From Xenophilus sp003671765 (lineage in GTDB: Bacteria > Pseudomonadota > Gammaproteobacteria > Burkholderiales > Burkholderiaceae_C), in assembly GCA_051414805.1 (NCBI GenBank), contig CP166702.1, positions 1,364,001-1,428,000 on the forward strand: DNA of 64,000 nt, read 5' to 3'. Position 1 is the stretch's first letter, and the number at the start of each line of letters is the position of its first letter. The position numbers were made by a program, and so were the translations under genes. Below, in pieces: positions 8,749 to 16,343 of this stretch. Under the pieces are notes generated by a model. The model was not told the DNA's origin. It was given only the letters and a program-made list of their open reading frames with translations, and searched no databases.

Positions 8749-9813
8749 ATGATCCCGACCATCGCCGGGCTGGCGCGCCGCGCCCGCTTCGCCCTCCAAC
8801 TGCCGAAGTTCGGCAGCCAGGTCCTACCCGCGCTGCTGGCATCAGCGCTTCTGGCTGCGGCTGCGCAGCGCGCCGCGGCGGCCGAACCGGCGTTTCCTCA
8901 GGGACCGATCAGCATCATCGTTCCCTTCGCCGCCGGTGGCAGCCTCGATGCGACCGCCCGCGTGCTGGGCAAGAAGGTCAATGAGCTCCTGGGGCAGCCG
9001 GTGGTGATCGTCAACCGCCCGGGTGCCGGCAGCGCCGTCGGAGCGCGCGCCGCAGCCACGGCCAAGCCGGACGGCTACACGCTGTTCATCGCCTCCGGCT
9101 CGGCGTTCGGCTTCGTCCATCTGCTCGTTCGTAACCACGAGTTCAGCCTGAAGGACTACGCGCCCATCGCGGGCCTGGGCATCTACACCTCCCTGTTCGC
9201 CGTCAGCGACAAGACCCCGGCCAAGACATTGCCCGAACTCGTGGCATTGGCGAACAGCAGGCCTGGAGGACTGAGCATCTGCTCCACGGGCGCCAACGGC
9301 ATCAACCACCTTCAACTGGAGATGTTCAGGTTCGCCTTCCAGAAGAACCATCCCGGCCAGAAGCTGAACATCACGCATGTTCCCTACAACGGAGTGGCAC
9401 CGGCGCTGACCGCGATCAAGGCCGGCGATGTCGACGCCTGCGTCTTGCCCTACAGCTCGCTGGTCAAGCAGATGGATGGTGCAGGGCTGCGGGTGATCGC
9501 CGTGCAGCGGCCCACGCGGCTGCCGCTCTTGCCCAGCGCTGGAACGACGGGCGAGCAGGGTTACCCGGAGCTCGACGGAAACGAACAGCTGGTGACGATC
9601 TCCGCGCCGGCAGGAACTCCCGCACCCGTATTGCAGCGCCTCGAAGCCGCCTTCCGGGATGCGATGAACGATCCGGCCATCATGAAGAGTCTCAACGATC
9701 TGGAGGTGCAGCCCAGGTTCGTCGGCTCGGTCGAAGCGCGCAAGTGGCTTGAAGGTGATGTGAAGAAGCTCAGCGGCGTGATCCGGGAGGCAGGCCTTGG
9801 GACCAACCCGTGA
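8749..9813 (+). CDS. TTT-family periplasmic substrate-binding protein (second)
   Basis: This 354-residue protein has a long N-terminal region with a hydrophobic signal segment (LLASALLAAAAQRAAAA) and the TctC motifs IVPFAAGGSLDAT, NRPGAGSAVG, PDGYTLF and VPYNGVAPAL. I chose the ATG at 8749 over the longer open frame because it follows a GGAGACA ribosome-binding site and begins just before the signal peptide. It overlaps the next gene by 4 bp (GTGA). Two binding proteins in one operon suggest two related carboxylates or a degradation intermediate. Confidence 0.85.
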   Translation: MIPTIAGLARRARFALQLPKFGSQVLPALLASALLAAAAQRAAAAEPAFPQGPISIIVPFAAGGSLDATARVLGKKVNELLGQPVVIVNRPGAGSAVGARAAATAKPDGYTLFIASGSAFGFVHLLVRNHEFSLKDYAPIAGLGIYTSLFAVSDKTPAKTLPELVALANSRPGGLSICSTGANGINHLQLEMFRFAFQKNHPGQKLNITHVPYNGVAPALTAIKAGDVDACVLPYSSLVKQMDGAGLRVIAVQRPTRLPLLPSAGTTGEQGYPELDGNEQLVTISAPAGTPAPVLQRLEAAFRDAMNDPAIMKSLNDLEVQPRFVGSVEARKWLEGDVKKLSGVIREAGLGTNP

Positions 9814-10316
9814 GCAAGGAAGCCCTTTCGGTTGCGGCGCTGGCTGTTCAACGACCAATCCCGAGTTCGCTCGCCTGGGATGAAAGGTTCGTGCTCGGAG
9901 AAGAGAGCATGGACTTGATGCATCGCGAGTTCGTTCGGTGCGTCGATGCGCTGCTGTCGTCGGACACTGGGGCGCTGGATGCCGCCCTGGCCGCTTTCGA
10001 GCGCCATGTGCGCTCGCACTTTGCTGAGGAGGAAGAGACGATGCGCGTCTCGCGGTACGACTCGGCACGCTGCCACGTCGAAGAGCATGCTGCCGTGTTG
10101 GAAAGCCTGCGCGAAGTCAAGATTGCGTTTGGCCAGGGGCGCGCCGATGTGGTTCGTGCCTTCGCGATTGCGCTGGCCGACTGGTTTCCAGGCCACACGC
10201 GCGTGATGGACCAAGGGCTTGCCACTTGGCTTGCCCGACAGCGCTGGGGCGGGGCGCCGGTCCTCATCTCGAAGCTCGGACTGCGTGCAGGCGCCCCAAT
10301 TCAGGGCTACGCATGA
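9810..10316 (+). CDS. Bacteriohemerythrin-like oxygen-binding protein
   Basis: This 168-residue cytoplasmic protein has a four-helix hemerythrin domain with candidate di-iron ligands His38, His70, Glu74, His89, His93, His129 and Asp134. The start is GTG, overlapping the stop of the TTT gene as GTGA, which implies translational coupling. Hemerythrins bind O2 reversibly. In an operon with two O2-dependent Rieske enzymes it may buffer or deliver oxygen, which is inference. No signalling domain is fused to it. Confidence 0.8.
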   Translation: MSKEALSVAALAVQRPIPSSLAWDERFVLGEESMDLMHREFVRCVDALLSSDTGALDAALAAFERHVRSHFAEEEETMRVSRYDSARCHVEEHAAVLESLREVKIAFGQGRADVVRAFAIALADWFPGHTRVMDQGLATWLARQRWGGAPVLISKLGLRAGAPIQGYA

Positions 10317-10353
10317 ACTGGGGCAGGGAGCGCGAAATTCTTTGAACCTTGTG

Positions 10354-11316
10354 ATGAATATGCCCATGATAGATCCCAAGAACTTCGGAACCGTTGCCTG
10401 CATCGGTGTGGGCCTGGTCGGTTGCGCGTGGGCCGTGGTTTTCGCCCGGGCCGGATTCGCTGTCAACATCCATGACGCCGATGCCGCCGTCCTGGAGGCA
10501 GCGCCAGGCCGGATACGGCTGCAGTTGGACGCGCTGTCCGACCAGGGGCTGGTCGACGAACCCCCGTCCGTCGTCGCCGGAAGAGTCCGGGTTGTGGCCT
10601 CGCTGGAGGAGGCGGTGCGCAATGCCGTCTACGTCCAGGAGTCAATTCTGGAGAAGGCGGATCTGAAGCGCGCTTTGCTTGAGCAACTCGAGCCGTTGGA
10701 CGACGGCAGGCGGATCATCGGTAGTTCTACCTCGGGAATCCCGGCCTCCGCGTTTGCATCTGGGCTGCGCATCAGCGACCGCGTCCTCGTGGTGCACCCG
10801 GTCAATCCGCCGTCGTTGATCCCGCTGGTCGAGCTGGTTCCCTCGCCCGATACCGGTGCGGATGCTCTGAATTTCGCCCGCGAGCTGATGCTGGCATGCG
10901 ACCAGAGTCCGATCACGGTGAGACGCGAGATCGATGGCTTCGTCCTCAATCGCCTCCAGGCCGTGCTGCTCAGGGAGGCCTGGGCACTGGTCAAGGATGG
11001 GATCGCCTCGGTGGAGGACATCGACAAGACCGTACGCGACGGGTTGGGATGGCGCTGGTCCTTCATGGGACCGTTCGAGACCATCGACCTCAATGCGGTG
11101 GGCGGCGTCGCCGACTATGCCCGGCGATTGGGGCCGCTCTACCAGCGCATCGCCGCGTCGAGGGACCATTCGGACAGCTGGGATGCCGAATTGATCGCCG
11201 AGGTCGAGGCACAGCGCCGGAAGCTGCTGCCCCAGGCGCAACTGCGGGAAAGGTCTCACTGGCGCGACCTGCGCCTCATGGCGTTCGCGCTGCACGCAAG
11301 GTCCGGGCGGGAATAG
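10354..11316 (+). CDS. 3-hydroxyacyl-CoA dehydrogenase-family oxidoreductase (carnitine/gulonate-dehydrogenase-like)
   Basis: This 320-residue NAD-dependent enzyme has GVGLVG at residues 18-23, the HPVNPP segment containing the likely catalytic histidine, and the DGFVLNR loop of the C-terminal domain. The single-domain size of about 320 residues fits L-carnitine 3-dehydrogenase, L-gulonate dehydrogenase and lambda-crystallin-like members rather than long fatty-acid enzymes. I chose the ATG at 10354, immediately upstream of the Rossmann strand. It is 37 bp after the hemerythrin gene and probably part of the same operon. Its substrate is unknown; oxidation of a hydroxyacid released by the oxygenase pathway is plausible. 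Confidence 0.75.
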   Translation: MNMPMIDPKNFGTVACIGVGLVGCAWAVVFARAGFAVNIHDADAAVLEAAPGRIRLQLDALSDQGLVDEPPSVVAGRVRVVASLEEAVRNAVYVQESILEKADLKRALLEQLEPLDDGRRIIGSSTSGIPASAFASGLRISDRVLVVHPVNPPSLIPLVELVPSPDTGADALNFARELMLACDQSPITVRREIDGFVLNRLQAVLLREAWALVKDGIASVEDIDKTVRDGLGWRWSFMGPFETIDLNAVGGVADYARRLGPLYQRIAASRDHSDSWDAELIAEVEAQRRKLLPQAQLRERSHWRDLRLMAFALHARSGRE

Positions 11317-11357
11317 GCGGAGAAGCCGCCGGCATTTCGGCGTGGAAAGGAAAGGCT

Positions 11358-12218
11358 ATGGAACTCGACAGAAGAAACATGCTTCGGGCATGGGCGATCG
11401 GCGTTGGCTTGTCGGCGTTGTCCGGGGTCGTGGCGGCTCAGCCCGTCGCCCCGCCTGCATCGCCGCGGCCGCAGCCTTTGCCCCCCGATCCGCGGGTCGG
11501 GCAGCGGACCTACCGTTTCGGTCCCACCGGGGAGGACTTGCCCTACGCGGTGTTCGTTTCCAGCAAGGTCAGGAAAGACAAGCCGGCGCCTTTGATCATC
11601 GCGCTGCATGGACTGAACGGGAACCACAACACCCTCATGCGCGGCGCGCTGCTCGACCTGGCCGAGAAGGGCGGCTATGTCGTGGTTGCGCCCATGGGAT
11701 ACAACCCGCGGGGCTGGTATGGCATCCCCGGCGAGTACAGCCCCCGCGCAGGCCTTGGCCGCACCCCCGATCCTGCAGCGGCCCACGATCCCCCGAACCT
11801 GAGGGCGTTGAGTGAGCAGGACGTCATGAACGTGCTGGCCCTGGCGAAGCAGGAGTTCCGGACGGACCCGGCGCGCACGTTCCTAGTCGGTCATTCCATG
11901 GGAGGCGCCGGCGCGCTCTACCTCGCATCCAAATATCCCAAGCAGTGGAACGCCGTTGCGGCCATCGCGCCGGCGACCCGACGAATGGTCCCCCGGATGC
12001 AGGAAGTTCTCTCCAAGATCACCGTGCCTGTGATGATCACGCAGGGCGTGGTCGATCAAGCGGTTCCCGTCGACATGACTAGGACGTGGATTGATGCCAT
12101 GGAAGAGCGAAAGATGATCTTTCGCTACGAGGAGATTCAGGACGCGGATCACCGCACGGTCATCGACAGAAGCATGCTTGGCGTTTTCGCCTTCCTCGAG
12201 AGGCCCGACAAGCCTTGA
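11358..12218 (+). CDS. Secreted alpha/beta hydrolase (esterase/dienelactone-hydrolase-like)
   Basis: This 286-residue protein has an N-terminal signal containing a twin-arginine pattern (DRRNMLRAW) and a proline-rich linker. The alpha/beta-hydrolase fold has the nucleophile Ser180 in GHSMGG, with Asp233 and His265 completing a plausible triad, and an oxyanion LHGLNG motif near residues 83-88. It resembles PHB-depolymerase/feruloyl-esterase-like proteins. It closes the rightward catabolic run, 41 bp after the dehydrogenase. Location in the periplasm or outside the cell next to the MHETase gene makes an ester substrate likely, but it lacks the features of PETase and should not be called one. 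Confidence 0.7.
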   Translation: MELDRRNMLRAWAIGVGLSALSGVVAAQPVAPPASPRPQPLPPDPRVGQRTYRFGPTGEDLPYAVFVSSKVRKDKPAPLIIALHGLNGNHNTLMRGALLDLAEKGGYVVVAPMGYNPRGWYGIPGEYSPRAGLGRTPDPAAAHDPPNLRALSEQDVMNVLALAKQEFRTDPARTFLVGHSMGGAGALYLASKYPKQWNAVAAIAPATRRMVPRMQEVLSKITVPVMITQGVVDQAVPVDMTRTWIDAMEERKMIFRYEEIQDADHRTVIDRSMLGVFAFLERPDKP

Positions 12219-12575
12219 CGCCGAGAGTGCGACTGGACGCAAGATGGCGCCGAGGGATTCGCGTACAGCCCTGGCTGGAAATCGAGGCGACGCACTGTCG
12301 GCGACGCCGGGGTTTGTCTTAGCAGAAGAGTGGGTTGCCATGACGCAGTCGTTGCTGCCCAAGGACGTGCCTGAAGGATGAACCCAAGGAGACTGACCAG
12401 ACTCCGCACGTGGTCCTCGACATCATCCCATGTCAGTTTGAGGGCTGGACGGGGTTGGATTTTCGTGGTTTCTGAAGGAGCTTGAAGCAGTCCAACCCCG
12501 GTAGTCTTCGCGTACAGCCAGTGTCTCTGAGTTGAGCGCGGGCGTAGTGCACAGGGTGTAGCAGGCCGTTCCCCT
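12219..12575. other. Gene-free stretch between the hydrolase and the IclR gene
   Basis: I see no credible gene in these 357 bp. A 9-bp perfect inverted repeat (GGGGTTGGA at 12451-12459, TCCAACCCC at 12491-12499) could form a long-loop hairpin. It has no T-run after it, so it is not a standard terminator. The base composition is slightly less GC-rich than its surroundings, which suits a junction between separately acquired catabolic blocks. Confidence 0.5.
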
Positions 12576-13337
12576 TCACTCGGGATAAAGCCGCTCGCCC
12601 AACGTAGTGCCGGCCTTGCGCAGGGCGGCCAGGAAGGCCTCGCGGAACTCGGCGAAGCTCATGCGCTCGGCGCGCACCGCGATGCTCATGGCACCCACCA
12701 GCGAGCCGCTGCGGTCGTGCACCGGCACGGCCATGGAGCGCACGCCCAGTTCCAGCTCGCCGTCGCTGCCGGCGAAGCCCTGCTCGCGGCAGCGCGCGAT
12801 CAGCTCCAGCACGGGGCGCACCTCGTACACCGTGCGCGGCGTCAGCGGCTGGCGCGGCATGGCGCGCACGCGGCGCTCGGCCTCGCCCGGCGGCAGGCTG
12901 GCCAGCAGCACGCGGCCGATGGCCGAGCAGTAGGCCGGCAGGCGCGAGCCGATGCCCAGCCCGATGCTCAGGCTGCGCCGCGCCGTGGAGCGAGCGATGA
13001 TGATCGCGTCGTCGTCCAGCAGCTTGCCCAGCGAGGCCGACTCGCGGGTGCGCTCCGACAGCGCATCCAGCAGCGGCTGCGCCAGCGTGGGCGTCGCGCG
13101 CGAGGCGAGGTAGGCGTGCGCGATCAGCAGCGCCTTGGGCAGCATCCAGAAGCGCTTGCCGTCGCTGTCGAGGTAGCCAAGAGCCTGCAGCGTGAGCAGC
13201 GAGCGCCGCGCCGAGGCCGGCGTGCTGCCGGTCAGGCGCGCCGCCTCCGAGACTGTCAGTCGCGCGTGCTGCCGGCCGAAGCAGCTCAGCACCTGCAGAC
13301 CCTTGTCGAGCGAAGTCACGAAGTTTTTGTCTGTCAT
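12576..13337 (-). CDS. tphR: IclR-family regulator, probable terephthalate regulator
   Basis: This 253-residue protein has an N-terminal winged helix-turn-helix (LTVSEAARLTGSTPASARR, residues about 29-47) and a C-terminal IclR effector domain with ELGVRSMAVPVHD. It is intact, starts at MTDKNF, and lies 101 bp downstream of the MHETase-like gene in the same direction. A second copy next to tphC is broken by frameshifts, so this one is probably the working regulator of the tph operon and perhaps of the MHETase gene. IclR regulators such as TphR activate tph operons in response to terephthalate. The symbol is inferred from this context. Confidence 0.72.
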   Translation of the reverse strand: MTDKNFVTSLDKGLQVLSCFGRQHARLTVSEAARLTGSTPASARRSLLTLQALGYLDSDGKRFWMLPKALLIAHAYLASRATPTLAQPLLDALSERTRESASLGKLLDDDAIIIARSTARRSLSIGLGIGSRLPAYCSAIGRVLLASLPPGEAERRVRAMPRQPLTPRTVYEVRPVLELIARCREQGFAGSDGELELGVRSMAVPVHDRSGSLVGAMSIAVRAERMSFAEFREAFLAALRKAGTTLGERLYPE

Positions 13338-13438
13338 CGCGTCTTGACCTGCTTCCAGGACCCGATCGTCAAGTACGCAGCATGAAAACTTCACCTTGCC
13401 GGAGCAATCGTGCAAGGCGCCACGCTACGTGGCCCCTT

Positions 13439-15256
13439 TCAGGGCGGCGCCGCGCAGGCGAAGTTCGCTTCGGTGTTGATGTCTCCACTACCCTTGTAGC
13501 GGGCGATTTGGGGATACGGGCAAAGTGGCCGCGTGCGTGCCGCCACCCCGAAGTACCCTGGCGTGCCCGACCAGGCGGAGATCTGATCCGGCGCCTCGCC
13601 GCGCTCGACCCAGGCGACCAAGGGCGTCAGCATGTCGAACCGGTCGGTCCCGGGACCGCCGCTGCAATGATTCATACCCGGCACCAGAAAAAGGCGCGCG
13701 AATCCAGCAGCACCTGGCATCGCTGCGCCAAGTCTCTCGTAATAGTCGGCCGTGTCCAGGGCTGAGAACGCGGCGTCGGACATGCCGTGGTACAGGATCA
13801 TCTTGCCGCCGCGATCGCGGAAGGCAGCAAGGTCAGTAGAAGTTGCACCGTGCCAGTCCATGCTGGATTGGGTGAACTGTCCGCTGGTCGCCCAAATCTT
13901 CAACGGATCGATGTCGAAATCGAATTTCATCATCCGCGCGGCAACCTGCGTCAAGGGCATCGGTTCGGGCGGTGTGGCGAAATCGACCAGCCAGGAGCGC
14001 GCCGAGAAGCCGCTCACGCGCTGGGCGTTGTTGGCACTGCTGTTGAAGCTACCGAGCCACCACGAGCGCCACCCCTGGTTATAGGTCGTGCCACTCAGTC
14101 CGCTCATGCCAGCGTCCCAAGCCCATCTGTTGTACAACGGCGTTCCCGCCGAATTCACGGGCCCCGCCATCGCGCGCTTGATCGCAGTGACCTGGACGGG
14201 GCTCAGGCAATCCGCAGTCTTGGCGCCAACGCACTGGAGCGCCTGGCCGTTTGCAGGATTGGCTGCCGTGGCGGGGTCAAAGGCTGCCTGGCATGCCCGG
14301 TAATTGTCAACGATGCCATCCGCAAGGCCGTCGAGGGCGTCACATGTGCCCAGGATTGCCTGTGAAAGAAGGTGCAGGTCGGCGTCAGAGAAAGACTTAT
14401 TGATAAGCGGCACGCCTTGTGCATCCAAGCCGACAGCGGCGGGCGCAAGGGACTGTGTGGTCCACGCACCGCTGATCCCGGCCTTCGGCAACTGGTAGCC
14501 TGGTGCACCGGCAACGATGCCGTCGTAGTGGGAAGGGAAGCGCTGCGAGAGCATCATGCCCTCGCGGCCGCCCTCCGAACAGCCGATGAAATAGGACTTG
14601 TCGGCAGCGCGTCCGTAGAACCTGGCCACCGCGGCCTTGCCTGCCTGCGTGACCTGATCGTACGAGTTGTAGCCCATGTCGAGACGGGCCTGCGGATCCA
14701 ATCCGAAGGCAACGGTGCCGAGCGCGTCGGGATTGTCGTTCACTGCGTTGTCGTGACCTCCATCCGTTGCGATGGTGGCGAAATTGCGAGACAGCGCGCT
14801 TGCGATCTGTCCCCCACCAATGCTGCCGGTAGCCGCGGACAGCGAGCCGTTGGTTCCGCCGCCGCCTTCCATGAAGAAACGACCGTTCCATTCTGCGGGC
14901 ATCCGGAGGCGGAATTTGATTTCGTAGGGATAGCCGTCGATCCCGGTGCGCTTCGCGATGGTGCCGGACACCTCGCAGTGTTCGGGCAGCGCCGCCGCAG
15001 ATGCGGTGGCGGGCGCGGCGTCACGCCAGGCAGCGACTTCCACGACCGTCGCGGCATTTGGCCACACCATGTCGCCATTTCCGTCCTTCAGAGCCTCGCA
15101 TGCGGCGCGCGAAGCCAAGGGCACCGGGGGCGGCGGAGGCTCCTGCTGCGGCGGCTGCTGCTGCGGCAGCGGCAGCGGCAGCGGCGTGGATCCGCCGCTA
15201 CCGCACGCGGCTAGGGCCACCGACGCCAGCAGCATCGTGATGACTGTTGTCTGCAT
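13439..15256 (-). CDS. MHETase: mono(2-hydroxyethyl) terephthalate hydrolase, tannase family lipoprotein
   Basis: This 605-residue exported protein has a lipobox ending LAAC (Cys18), a Pro/Gln linker, then a tannase/feruloyl-esterase fold. Residue by residue it matches Ideonella sakaiensis MHETase (603 residues) as I recall it, with a 2-residue linker insertion shifting numbering by +2. The nucleophile is Ser227 in GCSEGG, the acid Asp494 and the base His530. Arg413, Trp399, Phe417 and Phe497 correspond to the substrate pocket. Cys226-Cys531 would be the disulfide tying nucleophile and base, and Asp306 begins the calcium site. The family splits MHET into terephthalate and ethylene glycol. The start at 15256 follows AAGGAGAC; the adjacent tph operon supplies the downstream pathway. 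One notable change is Gly at residue 133, where I recall Ser131 in the Ideonella enzyme. Confidence 0.93.
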   Translation of the reverse strand: MQTTVITMLLASVALAACGSGGSTPLPLPLPQQQPPQQEPPPPPVPLASRAACEALKDGNGDMVWPNAATVVEVAAWRDAAPATASAAALPEHCEVSGTIAKRTGIDGYPYEIKFRLRMPAEWNGRFFMEGGGGTNGSLSAATGSIGGGQIASALSRNFATIATDGGHDNAVNDNPDALGTVAFGLDPQARLDMGYNSYDQVTQAGKAAVARFYGRAADKSYFIGCSEGGREGMMLSQRFPSHYDGIVAGAPGYQLPKAGISGAWTTQSLAPAAVGLDAQGVPLINKSFSDADLHLLSQAILGTCDALDGLADGIVDNYRACQAAFDPATAANPANGQALQCVGAKTADCLSPVQVTAIKRAMAGPVNSAGTPLYNRWAWDAGMSGLSGTTYNQGWRSWWLGSFNSSANNAQRVSGFSARSWLVDFATPPEPMPLTQVAARMMKFDFDIDPLKIWATSGQFTQSSMDWHGATSTDLAAFRDRGGKMILYHGMSDAAFSALDTADYYERLGAAMPGAAGFARLFLVPGMNHCSGGPGTDRFDMLTPLVAWVERGEAPDQISAWSGTPGYFGVAARTRPLCPYPQIARYKGSGDINTEANFACAAPP

Positions 15257-15343
15257 CTTATGTCTCCTTCGACTGGTTCGCGGCATTGATTTGCAGCCGC
15301 GGGCGCGATGGTGTGACCGAAGGCTTGATGTAGCGTCAGGATA

Positions 15344-15359
15344 TTTGCGCATCGCGAAA
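15344..15359. promoter_or_regulatory. Candidate operator in the MHETase promoter region
   Basis: An imperfect inverted repeat, TT-N-GCG-CAT-CGC-N-AA, lies about 90 bp upstream of the MHETase start. It shares the word TTTGCGCAT with a site in front of tphC (16248-16264). This could be a common IclR-regulator target. The evidence is limited to two short matches. Confidence 0.3.
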
Positions 15360-15385
15360 GAAACTTGGTCGTTCCAGGGTTTCCC

Positions 15386-16214
15386 CTACGACGCTTTGCA
15401 TCGAAGTACCGAGATGCCCGCCGCAGCGGCTCCACTGCGCCCGGCCCGGGTGCGCACAATCCGCCGGCAAGCGGGTCGCCAGCGCATCGCGCGCACGACG
15501 CAGCGCCGGCAGCATGGTCGAACGGAATCCGCCATCGTCATACGGTCGGCCTGGACCGCGATGCTCATGGCGCCGACGGTATCGCCCGCACGGTCGAACA
15601 CCGGGATGGCCATCGACCGCACGCCGAGTTCCAGTTCCTCATCGCTCTCCGACCAGCCCTGCTCGCGGCAGCGGGCCACCTCGGCCACGACGTCGTTGCT
15701 ACGCCAGAGGGTGCGCGGTGTCAGTGCAGCGCGCTGCATCTGGTCGACACGTCTGCGTGCCTCCAGGGGCTCGAACGCGGCGAGCAACACCCCGCCGAGC
15801 GCCGAGCAATAGCTCGGAAGCCGCGATCCGATGGCCAGCCCCGTCGAAAGGCTGCGCCGGGCAATTGCGCGAGCGACGATCACCACATCGTCGCCCAGAA
15901 GCATGCCCAGGCTGGCCGACTCACGGGTGCGCTCGGAGAGAGCGACCAGCAGCGGCTGCGCAAGCTGCGGCATCGGGCGGGAACTGATAGGCGTGCGCGA
16001 TCAGCAGCGCCTTGGGCAGCATCCAGAAGCGCTTGCCGTCGCTGTCGAGGTAGCCGAGCGCCTGCAGCGTGAGCAGCGAGCGCCGCGCCGAGGCCGGCGT
16101 GCTGCCGGTCAGGCGCGCCGCCTCCGAGACGGTGAGCCGCGCGTGCTGCCGGCCGAAGCAGCCCAGCACCTGCAGGCCCTTATCGAGCGAGCTCACGAAG
16201 TTCTTGTCTGCCAT
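15386..16214 (-). pseudogene. IclR-family regulator, broken second copy (tphR-like)
   Basis: The first 80 or so codons (from 16214, MADKNF) are nearly identical in DNA to the intact copy at 12576-13337. The frame then breaks near 15975-15985, just after LLIAHAY, and resumes in another frame as LAQPLLVALSERTRESASLG. A second frameshift near 15530 throws out the C-terminus: the shifted frame still encodes FRSTMLPALRRARDAL, matching the intact copy's FREAFLAALRKAGTTL. Downstream of the first break similarity is much lower, so the copies have been partly homogenised or recombined. It lies divergent to tphC, where the operon's regulator is expected, and is probably non-functional. Confidence 0.85.
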
Positions 16215-16247
16215 CGCATCTTGATCCTTCGCATGCCGGGGCGTCCA

Positions 16248-16264
16248 TTTTTGCGCATGCCGCA
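16248..16264. promoter_or_regulatory. Candidate operator in the tphC promoter region
   Basis: TTTTTGCGCATGCCGCA contains the inverted repeat TGCG-N5-CGCA. It shares TTTGCGCAT with the sequence upstream of the MHETase gene. It lies 80-96 bp upstream of tphC, between it and the divergent broken IclR gene, where an IclR-type activator would be expected to bind. Function is inferred from position and shared sequence only. Confidence 0.3.
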
Positions 16265-16343
16265 CATCCGGCTTGTGGCGAAAGGCATGCGGCCCGGACA
16301 CTGGATCACCCCCGATGAACGTCAGACACGGAGACACAACAGG

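Noticed and set aside
11358..12218. PETase or cutinase call for the secreted hydrolase
   Set aside because: The nucleophile motif is GHSMGG rather than GWSMGG, and the PETase-type disulfide and tryptophan arrangement is not visible. Only a general esterase call is supportable.
12451..12499. Inverted repeat GGGGTTGGA/TCCAACCCC as a terminator
   Set aside because: The loop is 31 nt long and no T-run follows, so termination is not supported.
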